DNA of 41,074 bases from Serratia sp. H1w (GTDB lineage: Bacteria; Pseudomonadota; Gammaproteobacteria; Enterobacterales; Enterobacteriaceae), in contig NZ_AYMQ01000023.1 in assembly GCF_000633355.1 (NCBI RefSeq), positions 1 to 41,074 on the forward strand, written 5' to 3'. The notes beneath the pieces were generated by a model. It did not search any database. It saw nothing but the letters and a program-made list of their open reading frames with translations, and was not told where the DNA came from. The translations under genes were made by a program, and so were the position numbers. Of this stretch, positions 34,416 to 41,074 are shown piece after piece; the first letter of the stretch is position 1, and the number at the start of each line of letters is the position of its first letter.

Positions 34416-35966
34416 TTAGGCCGTCTTGGTGGGTTCCTGCACTGCGGCAACCACCGTTTCACGGCTGTCGAGGAAATGCTTCACCACAAACATGCCCGAC
34501 ATCATCAGGTAAGCCACCACAAACATCATCGAGCTTCCCTCGGCAAAGCCTACGGCAGGGGCATGGATCACGCCGAACAACGCCAGCAACGCGCCGGTTG
34601 CCGCCGCTACTGCACCACGCAACGGTTTGTTGATGATGGCGAAAATCGCGATACATCCCCACAGCATGCTGGCGAGCGGAGCACCGCTACCCAAATGCAC
34701 CAGCCCCTGGTAATACACGCCTTTGCTGTGCCGCAACTCTGCACCCAGCTTGGCTCCCGAGGTGCCCGCCGCCCCCAGCACGCTGTTAACCACGGTTAAG
34801 CCCCAGTTGGCGATCCATGGGAACAGGCAGATGAAGATGACCGGTACCTCGATCTTCGGCGTTTCCCTCACCACCTGGTTGGCGGTGACCACACCGATAA
34901 ACACCAGGATGGGGACGATCGCCGTCATTGGGATCACCGCCAACATAAAGGCACCCAGCCCGAACAGCGGCACCAGGAACATCGTCACGCCGGAAGCCAA
35001 GGTGTAACCAATGCTGGCGCCCATCGCTTTCCAACCGGCGTGACCAACATAGACGGTCACCGGGAACGGGTTACCCAGCAGGCAGCCGAACATGGAGGAA
35101 AGGCCGTTGGCCATCATTACCTTACGGGTGTTGTATTCATCACCGGCAGCATGGGCACTTTCAATGTTTTCCAGGTCAAAGATGTAGTTCGCCAGCCCCA
35201 GCGGAACGGCAGAGGCCAGATACGGCAGCGCATGTGGTAGACCTTGCATAAAGCTGTCGACATGGAACCCTGGCGGGTTAAAGCCAAAGGAGGACATCGA
35301 AGCCTTAATCGCGTCCGGGCTTTGCAGGCCGGAGATCCACGCCAGCGCAGTACCGGCGATCAGCAGCAGCAAGCCGGTTGGAATACGGGCGAAGATCGGC
35401 TTTTTGCCAAACCAGTTGATAAAGATCAGCAGCAGCACGATAAACGAGACGGTTGGCGCTTCGAACGCCTGCAACATCGGGTTCATCGCCAGCAGTAACA
35501 GCCCCAGGCCAGAAAGACAGGAGAGCAGCACGGTACGCGGGATCATCTTGCGAATAGTTTCGCCGAGGAATGAACCGCCCACCAGGATCAGCGCTTCAAC
35601 AAAGCACCACACCAGGCCGATCGAAATGGCAAAATCCGCATCGCCGGTCGACTGATAAACCGGCATCAGCACCAGGAAGGTCACGGTAAAAATAGACGGT
35701 GCGCTTGGGCCAGAAGGCAGCGCGGTCACATCGCTACGCCCGGTCTGGCGAGCCATTTGCAGGCCAAACCAGGTGTAGCAGATGCTGGCCATCATCACTG
35801 CCAGGCCAAAGGCAGGGGCGATGCGCCCGTAAACAATCTCTTTGGGAATACCCACCACAAAGATGAGCAAGCCCATCATGGTGAGCAGGTTGGTCAGGTT
35901 ATTGGTCATCAGCCCGAAGTAGGCCGCCCAGTCACCGCGTTTCCACTCTAATTTCATTTTGTTCAT
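34416..35966 (-). CDS. Large membrane permease (xanthine/uracil permease-like)
   Basis: A 516-aa protein with about twelve to fourteen membrane segments. The pattern (DVTALPSGPSAPSIF near residue 80, NYIFDLENIES in the middle, GNPFPVTVYVGHAGWK after it) resembles the substrate-contact segments of nucleobase permeases of the NCS2/AzgA type. The match is general, so it may belong to a related uncharacterised group. The start at 35966 has AAGGA upstream. E. coli yahG and yahI, as I recall, have only a small ORF between them, so this gene is an addition to the module. It probably imports the compound attacked by the yah enzymes. Confidence 0.82.
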   Translation of the reverse strand: MNKMKLEWKRGDWAAYFGLMTNNLTNLLTMMGLLIFVVGIPKEIVYGRIAPAFGLAVMMASICYTWFGLQMARQTGRSDVTALPSGPSAPSIFTVTFLVLMPVYQSTGDADFAISIGLVWCFVEALILVGGSFLGETIRKMIPRTVLLSCLSGLGLLLLAMNPMLQAFEAPTVSFIVLLLIFINWFGKKPIFARIPTGLLLLIAGTALAWISGLQSPDAIKASMSSFGFNPPGFHVDSFMQGLPHALPYLASAVPLGLANYIFDLENIESAHAAGDEYNTRKVMMANGLSSMFGCLLGNPFPVTVYVGHAGWKAMGASIGYTLASGVTMFLVPLFGLGAFMLAVIPMTAIVPILVFIGVVTANQVVRETPKIEVPVIFICLFPWIANWGLTVVNSVLGAAGTSGAKLGAELRHSKGVYYQGLVHLGSGAPLASMLWGCIAIFAIINKPLRGAVAAATGALLALFGVIHAPAVGFAEGSSMMFVVAYLMMSGMFVVKHFLDSRETVVAAVQEPTKTA

Positions 35967-36055
35967 GGAAAATCCTTCACAGGTCGTTTAACAACTTTCG
36001 ACGGTCCACGGGATCGCCATTGGTCCTGCAGGTGAACAACTCTCTGGTGTCAGGT

Positions 36056-36078
36056 GGGGCTAACGCTGGGTTAGCCCC
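36056..36078. terminator. Intercistronic hairpin between yahG and permease gene
   Basis: GGGGCTAAC and GTTAGCCCC are perfect nine-base arms with a five-base loop, followed on the plus strand by a run of seven T (36083-36089). As a terminator it points against the operon. For yahG transcripts it is a stem without T run, more likely an mRNA-end stabiliser. Confidence 0.55.
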
Positions 36079-36087
36079 GTTATTTTT

Positions 36088-37506
36088 TTATTGGCAATAG
36101 TGGTCGCGATAGGTCAGCACTGCTTTCTCGAAACAGGCAAACGGTGGGTGGACAATCCCGGCACCGATCATGCCGATCCCCGCATCTTTATGGGCAATGG
36201 CGGTGTTGATCACCGGCAGAATGCCGCTGCTGCCGACCCTGGTAATATCGATCGCCGTTGGGATCCCCATAAACGACAGCAGTGGGATGGTGACGTTGGG
36301 GTTTTCGCCGAGAGTGATCTCACGCATCTGGCGTGAGAAATCGATCGCTTCATCCACCGTGCCCCCGACCAGTGCAACGATGGCCGGTGCGGTCGCCATG
36401 GCAAAGCCGCCAATGCCGTAGGTTTCGGTGATGGCGCTGTCGCCGATATCCAGCCCGGAATCTTCGGGCTTGTAGCCTGCAAACATCGGGCCAATCACCT
36501 GTTGTGCCGGGCCGGTAAACCATTGACCCGGTAGGCCGCTGATGCGTAGACCAAACTCAACGCCGTTACGCGCCATGGTGGTAACTACTGTGCTGTATTC
36601 AATGCCGTGTGCTGCGTCCATCGCCGCTTTGCACATCGCCATCCAGGTCGGGCCGGAGAAGTAATCGCTGCTGGCGACAAAATCAAACACTTCACGCTGT
36701 TGTTCAACGGAGTAACCCGCCTGGATAATCCATGGCGTCAGCGCCTGGATCAGCAGTGTGGTGCCTGCGTTATTACGGTTATGGCACTCATCACCCATAT
36801 GCAGCGCCTGCGCCAGCATCAGCCGCAGGTCAATTTCACCGGCCAGCTTCATGGCATCGCGCAGCATCGGGCCTAGCACGTCGCGCATCCAGTTCAGGCG
36901 GTCAATTACGCTCTGGTCATTGGCCCCCATGCGCAGGATCTTCGCCATCTGCTCGCTCATATTGGTATAAGCGCGGTTGCCGTAGGTTTTGTTTTCCACT
37001 ATGTGCATGAACATTGACGCCGAGGTCACACCCGCCATCGAACCCACGCAGTCATGCTCATGGCACGGCGAGAAGATGATTTCACCGGAGGCAGCCAGTT
37101 CCGCTGCTTCGTCGAGGTTGGCCGCCAATCCTTCAAATACCAGCGCACCGGTGACCGCGCCCTTCATTCCACCGCACATCTTTTGCCAGGTGATTGGCGG
37201 GCCAGCATGCAAAATGGTGTGGCGAGTCATACCGGGGACGACATTGATCGCCTGGTCGTAACCCACCAGTACCGGATGCGATTGGATAATGCGTTCCAGC
37301 GCCAGTTTGTTGGCGGCAGCGACTTTGTCGGCCAGCGCTGGGGAAGCAATCTGATCGAGTGCTTCAACCACTGCCATATTGCCCTGACCCGGCGGTGTCC
37401 AGTCCAACTGAGTCACCGGAACATGCTGTTTTTTCAAATCGTCGCTGAACATGGCAATGCCGACGTTAATCACATTCAGCGGTTGGTTAAATAACGAATG
37501 GCTCAT
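36088..37506 (-). CDS. yahG: DUF1116 protein, YahG (YlbE/AllG-like)
   Basis: The 472-aa protein is full length for DUF1116 and matches the length of E. coli YahG. It contains conserved blocks QLDWTPPGQGNM, HDCVGSMAGVTSASMF, NRNNAGTTLL and GIGMIGAGIVHPPF. DUF1116, FdrA-like and DUF2877 proteins form the three-part oxamate carbamoyltransferase of the E. coli allantoin system (AllF/G/H). It overlaps yahF by one base (TGATG), typical of subunits of one complex. Whether this paralogous set uses oxamate or another acceptor is unknown. Confidence 0.92.
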   Translation of the reverse strand: MSHSLFNQPLNVINVGIAMFSDDLKKQHVPVTQLDWTPPGQGNMAVVEALDQIASPALADKVAAANKLALERIIQSHPVLVGYDQAINVVPGMTRHTILHAGPPITWQKMCGGMKGAVTGALVFEGLAANLDEAAELAASGEIIFSPCHEHDCVGSMAGVTSASMFMHIVENKTYGNRAYTNMSEQMAKILRMGANDQSVIDRLNWMRDVLGPMLRDAMKLAGEIDLRLMLAQALHMGDECHNRNNAGTTLLIQALTPWIIQAGYSVEQQREVFDFVASSDYFSGPTWMAMCKAAMDAAHGIEYSTVVTTMARNGVEFGLRISGLPGQWFTGPAQQVIGPMFAGYKPEDSGLDIGDSAITETYGIGGFAMATAPAIVALVGGTVDEAIDFSRQMREITLGENPNVTIPLLSFMGIPTAIDITRVGSSGILPVINTAIAHKDAGIGMIGAGIVHPPFACFEKAVLTYRDHYCQ

Positions 37507-39053
37507 CAGGCTTTCCCTCCTTTACAGACAAATTCACGTGCCAGCAATCCAGTATTGGTACTGCTGCTTGCCCAGATGACGCCCGCATCGGTGAGCATCT
37601 GGCACTGCTGTACTAACGACGGCGTATCAAGATCGGTGCCCAGCACGTAGCCGAGGATCTCCAATGGCCGGCCCTCGCTGGCTGCAATCGCTTTGGCTTC
37701 TTTGATCGCCTCGATCATCACGCCTACCGGATCCTCGTGGGAACCGAACCCCAGTACGAAGTCCATCACGATCACGGCAACCTCTGGATCGCGCGCTTCC
37801 TGCAACAGGCGCTGGATGCGGTTGGTCGGGTCGATCATCGGGTGGGGTTTGCCATTGGTGAAATCATCATCGCCAAAGTCGAGGAAGGTGTGCGCCACGC
37901 TGCGGTTGAGATCTTGCAGACGCTTGGCCGGATCGGGTTGAATGTTGCTGTAAACGTCGTCGTGTTTTTCCAATGCGGCAAACATCGCTTCGTCGCACAG
38001 GGTGCCGCCACAGAACAGGCCGCGAATATACTTTTGCTGCGGTGTCAGCTTGGCACGCACTTCTTCAATCAGCGGCCAGTTGAGTGGATGCAGGTCGAGA
38101 GACTCTTCTTTGATCCCGGTAAGTAGCACAGCCTTTAATGCAGCCTGTTTCGTTGCACGAGCAAACTGCAATCCTGGTTCATCGGCTGGTGGCTCATTGC
38201 GACCAAGGAAACAAACCACCACCGGTTTACGGCAGGCGCGGGCGCGTTCCAGCACTGCGCTTGCCACGGCAGGAGCAGGGGGCTTGGAGATCAGCGCGAT
38301 CACTTCGGTGCCGTCGTCCTGCTCTAGCATCTCCAACGCATCCAGCATCATCCGGCCGCCAATCTTTTCACTCAGATCGCGCCCGCCGGTGCCGATCAGT
38401 TGAGAAATGCCGCCGCCAAATTCGTGAATACGCACGCTCAACTCCTGGCTACCGGTGCCGGATGCGCCGATGATGCCAATGTTGCCCCGGCGTACCGCGT
38501 TAGCAAAACACAGCGCGGTGCCGTTAATGATGGCGGTGCCGCAGTCTGGCCCCATCATCAGCAGGCCTTTCTCATGCGCCAGTTGTTTCAGTGCCAATTC
38601 ATCCTCGATGGAGACGTTATCGGAGAACAGCATCACGTTGAGATCGTTTTTCAGCGCCTGGCGGGCTTCACGCGCCGCATACAGCCCGTTGACCGAGATC
38701 ACCGCCAGATTGCTTTCTGGAATATGGGTTTTCGCGCTGGCAAGGGTGGCGTAGCGTGCTTCGTGGCGGCCACCTTGGTCTTTATGGGTGAACAAGGCTT
38801 CGATGGCCAGCAGGTTGGCATCGTTCGCTTCATCGCTGACGCCTTTAATCACGATCATCAGATCGCCGTTCTTGGCGGCTGCCAGTTCTGGGGTCAACAA
38901 GCCCAGGTTCTCCAGCACTCCCTTGTTCATCTCCGTGGCCATGGCCACAAAGGCTTGCTCAACGCCTTCCAGCTTGTTCGCTTTGGTGGAAATAGACATC
39001 AGCGAAACGGAATCAAACCAGGTGTTGTTTTTTACAATGATCCTGATGGGCAT
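37506..39053 (-). CDS. yahF: FdrA-like protein, YahF (AllF-like)
   Basis: The 515-aa protein has the FdrA layout: two succinyl-CoA-synthetase-like domains. There is a CoA-binding-type fold with NIGIIGASGTGSQELS near residue 190 and a ligase-like region with VAVIVMDFVLGFGSHEDP near 430. MGPDCGTAIINGTALCF is another family block. FdrA-type proteins are the large part of the AllFGH carbamoyltransferase, and here the glycine-rich loops could bind the phosphate donor. The ATG at 39053 has TTGGAG nine bases upstream and gives exactly the E. coli length. The frame also opens with a TTG at 39065, inside the ribosome site. Its 5' end overlaps yahE by 41 bases. Confidence 0.92.
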   Translation of the reverse strand: MPIRIIVKNNTWFDSVSLMSISTKANKLEGVEQAFVAMATEMNKGVLENLGLLTPELAAAKNGDLMIVIKGVSDEANDANLLAIEALFTHKDQGGRHEARYATLASAKTHIPESNLAVISVNGLYAAREARQALKNDLNVMLFSDNVSIEDELALKQLAHEKGLLMMGPDCGTAIINGTALCFANAVRRGNIGIIGASGTGSQELSVRIHEFGGGISQLIGTGGRDLSEKIGGRMMLDALEMLEQDDGTEVIALISKPPAPAVASAVLERARACRKPVVVCFLGRNEPPADEPGLQFARATKQAALKAVLLTGIKEESLDLHPLNWPLIEEVRAKLTPQQKYIRGLFCGGTLCDEAMFAALEKHDDVYSNIQPDPAKRLQDLNRSVAHTFLDFGDDDFTNGKPHPMIDPTNRIQRLLQEARDPEVAVIVMDFVLGFGSHEDPVGVMIEAIKEAKAIAASEGRPLEILGYVLGTDLDTPSLVQQCQMLTDAGVIWASSSTNTGLLAREFVCKGGKA

Positions 39054-39885
39054 ATTTTTCTCCAAAATATGAGGTCAAGAGACAGGCATCCGCCATGCCA
39101 TGCAGCATGTCGCAACCCGAACTTGAACCGATCTGTTTAATCTTGTTTATGGTAGCGATAATAAGGTGACGATCGTCGTGTACTAATTTCTCTAACAGCT
39201 GGCCGATCACCTGTCGGTAACGCTGATTGATTGCCGCCTCTAATGTAATCGCGCTCAGTAACGTCGTTTTCTGTTGAGCTTTTTCCAGCACGGCTAAAAA
39301 TAATTCGCGATATTTTTGCGCCGGATGTCCGGGCAACAACAATATAGAGCAAAGGCCAACCAGATAATCATCACCGGAAGGCGTCAGGCCAATCCCCAAG
39401 TCAATGAGAGACTGTATAGCATCGCCGGGATGTTCATTGCGACGTATCGCCATAAATAATGCGTCGCGATGCAATTGTAATAACCTGGCCATTTCTCGGT
39501 GAAATATATTGTCTCCACGGTAATTAAAAAGAGAATTACCGGATGCGGCATGTTGATTAAGGCATGTCCCCCATTGGTACCAGGCAATATCAGCCCTGTT
39601 TGCATCGGTTAAATACAGCTCGGGCTGCTGCCATATTTGGCAACCGGAAAAATCAATCCAACTGTGTTGGCCTATTTCAATGCCGCCCTGTGAAAACTCG
39701 ACTCGATCTCCTGGGCTAACTATTTGGTCGCAGTGCCTGAGCGCTATACGGCAGCTATTCGGGGCGTTGTCATACTCGTCGCTTAATAACGTGTAGAGCA
39801 TGTTCTGCTCGGGGACGAACAGGTTAACCGCGCGGGAAAAAACCTGTTCGACTTGCCCACTTAGCCGCTGGCGGGGAAACGCCAC
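39013..39885 (-). CDS. yahE: DUF2877 protein, YahE (AllH-like)
   Basis: At least 290 aa. It has the DUF2877 core GIGLTPSGDDYLVGL at about residue 170, an N-terminal FSRAVNLFV block, and a C-terminal GSSSGCDMLHGM block. The frame first opens at a GTG at 39885, but that has a poor ribosome site. A very good one, GAGGAG at 39938-39943, lies seven bases before an in-frame ATC at 39930. The sense frame stays open between the two, adding about 15 plausible residues. The real start may therefore be upstream and non-canonical. It is probably the small subunit of the carbamoyltransferase formed with YahF and YahG. Confidence 0.88.
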   Translation of the reverse strand: MAFPRQRLSGQVEQVFSRAVNLFVPEQNMLYTLLSDEYDNAPNSCRIALRHCDQIVSPGDRVEFSQGGIEIGQHSWIDFSGCQIWQQPELYLTDANRADIAWYQWGTCLNQHAASGNSLFNYRGDNIFHREMARLLQLHRDALFMAIRRNEHPGDAIQSLIDLGIGLTPSGDDYLVGLCSILLLPGHPAQKYRELFLAVLEKAQQKTTLLSAITLEAAINQRYRQVIGQLLEKLVHDDRHLIIATINKIKQIGSSSGCDMLHGMADACLLTSYFGEKYAHQDHCKKQHLV

Positions 39886-39946
39886 CTCTGCCGATAACGC
39901 TGTAATGCACTGCCGTAATGGCTGTGCGATAAGGCTTCTCCTCGGG

Positions 39947-40552
39947 TTAGGCTCCGGCTGCGATCAGCAGCTCAGCAATTTCGCGATAATCTTTTTCACG
40001 TGCCAGCGTCAGGGGAGATTTACCATATTTGTCGGTCATATGAGGATTGGCGCCGTGATCGAGCAGTAATTTGACAATCTCCTGCTGCTTCGCGCCGCCA
40101 TCATTTAACACAATGGCTTCCAGCAGCGGCGTCCAGCCCACAAAATTGGTGTGGTTGACGTTAATTTCGGTACGCGTCAATAATTCGCGCACGATGTCGA
40201 CGTGGCCTTTTTCACTGGCTGGGGTAATACCTACGCCGCCAAAACGTGTCAAACGATCCAAATCCGGGTTTGCTGGCAATACCAGGCGCAGCAGCGTTAA
40301 GTCATTATTCAGACAGCTCAGCAGGAAGGGGTTAAAACAGGTCTGATCTTGCTTATCAATATCGGCACCGGCTGCGATTAATAATGCCACACAGTCGTAA
40401 TGTTTATTCAGGCTGGCAATGGTAATGGCGGTACGGCCCTGGCGGTTGGCAGCATTGATATCAACACCTTTATCCAGGCAGCTTTTCAGTGCCTCGCCAT
40501 CGCCTTGTTCCGCAGCAAAAAGAAATTCGCTAATCAGCGCTTTATCAGACAT
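39947..40552 (-). CDS. yahD: Ankyrin-repeat protein, YahD-like
   Basis: The 201-aa protein consists of about five ankyrin repeats. Repeats such as VDINAANRQGRTAITIASLN, DIDKQDQTCFNPFLLSC and ANPHMTDKYGKSPLTLA show the repeat consensus, with one imperfect repeat around DRLTRFGGVG. Length equals E. coli YahD. Ankyrin proteins bind other proteins; heading the operon, it may act on the yah enzyme complex, but no partner is shown. GGGAGCGAGAAT precedes the ATG. The stop is within 62 bases of the yahE frame. Confidence 0.9.
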   Translation of the reverse strand: MSDKALISEFLFAAEQGDGEALKSCLDKGVDINAANRQGRTAITIASLNKHYDCVALLIAAGADIDKQDQTCFNPFLLSCLNNDLTLLRLVLPANPDLDRLTRFGGVGITPASEKGHVDIVRELLTRTEINVNHTNFVGWTPLLEAIVLNDGGAKQQEIVKLLLDHGANPHMTDKYGKSPLTLAREKDYREIAELLIAAGA

Positions 40553-40663
40553 ATTCTCGCTCCCTATTTTTCAGTGGGCTTGGATACTTTCATTGCTACT
40601 GAGAATAGCAACAGATGACGGATAAAAACATCCGCTTAAGAATCATTCATCGCAAAGGGAATA

Positions 40664-40686
40664 ATTGTTGAAAACAATTCAACAAT
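40664..40686. promoter_or_regulatory. Inverted repeat, candidate operator of the yah operon
   Basis: ATTGTTGAA and TTCAACAAT are perfect nine-base arms with a five-base spacer. It lies 112 bases upstream of yahD. No T run follows, so an operator is more likely than a terminator. Confidence 0.45.
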
Positions 40687-40908
40687 AAAGGCAAACTGTG
40701 CGTCGGCGCAATCTTTCTCTTATGTTTTGCGCCTTTTGCCATGGCAAACGTCCCTGCGGGCAATGGGCTTTCATCTCGCGCCACATCAGGCTCTAAACAA
40801 ATAATCAGAAGTGTGATTGTCTTCAAATCAGTTGTAATGGCAGTGTTAAATTTTGTTCAATACTGGTTGCGTGTCATAGGATTTGCAAATACATTCAACA
40901 ATGCGGTT

Positions 40909-41074
40909 CCCCCTCACCCCAACCCTCTCCCACAAGGAGAGGGAGCCAGCGCGGAGTTGCGGTCTGGTGTGGCGCTAGTCTACGGCTAGGTCGTAGGTGA
41001 GAGGACAGATACAAAGTTACGGCCGGGTGCATAAGCCAAATTGTGGCTCGGACAGTTCCCTCTCCCTGTGGGAG
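40909..41074. repeat. REP-like inverted pair (BIME), right half truncated by window end
   Basis: CCCCCTCACCCCAACCCTCTC at the left and CCCTCTCCCTGTGGGAG at the right edge match the other two pairs in orientation and spacing. Confidence 0.8.

Larger units (their letters stand above)
40553..41074. other. yah operon upstream region and truncated REP-like pair
   Basis: No gene was found; an 82-codon plus-strand frame (40741-40989) ends inside a repeat and looks spurious. The region holds a perfect inverted repeat at 40664-40686 and a CRP-like TGTGA-N6-TCAAA at 40812-40827 (nine of ten). A REP-like element lies at 40909-40944, and its inverse partner starts at about 41056 and is cut by the window end. 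Confidence 0.6.

Noticed and set aside
40741-40989. 82-codon frame upstream of the yah operon
   Set aside because: Its C-terminal part is translated REP-like repeat, a common source of false genes.

Overview
The window looks like chromosomal DNA of an enterobacterium, most likely Serratia or a close relative (inference). The reasons are the E. coli-like murQP and yah gene orders, chaperone/usher fimbriae with a ToxR-type/FidL-like regulator pair, and three paired copies of a REP-like repeat. No rRNA, tRNA, CRISPR array, transposase, integrase or prophage gene was seen.

Layout. 1-4.9 kb: a PhzF-family enzyme, two small unknown genes, a MocR-type regulator divergent from a DUF1127 protein, an unknown 200-aa protein and a small membrane protein. 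5.06-8.93 kb: an AT-rich island with a three-gene operon (unknown protein, cysteine desulfurase, EamA-type transporter) bounded by related direct repeats, one of which overlaps the 3' end of namZ. 8.9-17.3 kb: a peptidoglycan amino-sugar salvage cluster. An exported exo-muramidase (NamZ), an OmpG-type porin and an exported GH3 hexosaminidase form one arm. MurR, MurQ and the MurNAc PTS permease MurP form the other. The two divergent promoters carry near-identical CRP-like palindromes at almost the same distance from their start codons, so release, entry, uptake and lactyl-ether cleavage are probably co-regulated.

17.3-31.6 kb: a fimbrial locus present as two diverged copies in direct orientation. 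Copy B (22.3-29.7 kb) is complete: two regulators, major pilin, chaperone, usher, adhesin and minor pilin, followed by a further pilin. Copy A (17.5-21.6 kb) lacks the regulators and the usher; a short scar of the usher 3' end remains. Its adhesin is frameshifted by an exact 16-bp tandem duplication. A 24-bp element upstream lies in opposite orientations in the two copies. A ToxR/CadC-type regulator and a FidL-like protein close the region on the minus strand.

31.8-40.6 kb: a minus-strand operon matching E. coli yahD-E-F-G-I-J, with a large permease gene between yahG and yahI. By analogy with the FdrA/DUF1116/DUF2877 oxamate carbamoyltransferase system plus carbamate kinase, it may degrade a carbamoyl- or ureido-compound and recover ATP; the substrate is unknown. 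The last 500 bases hold the yah upstream region and a REP-like pair cut by the window end.
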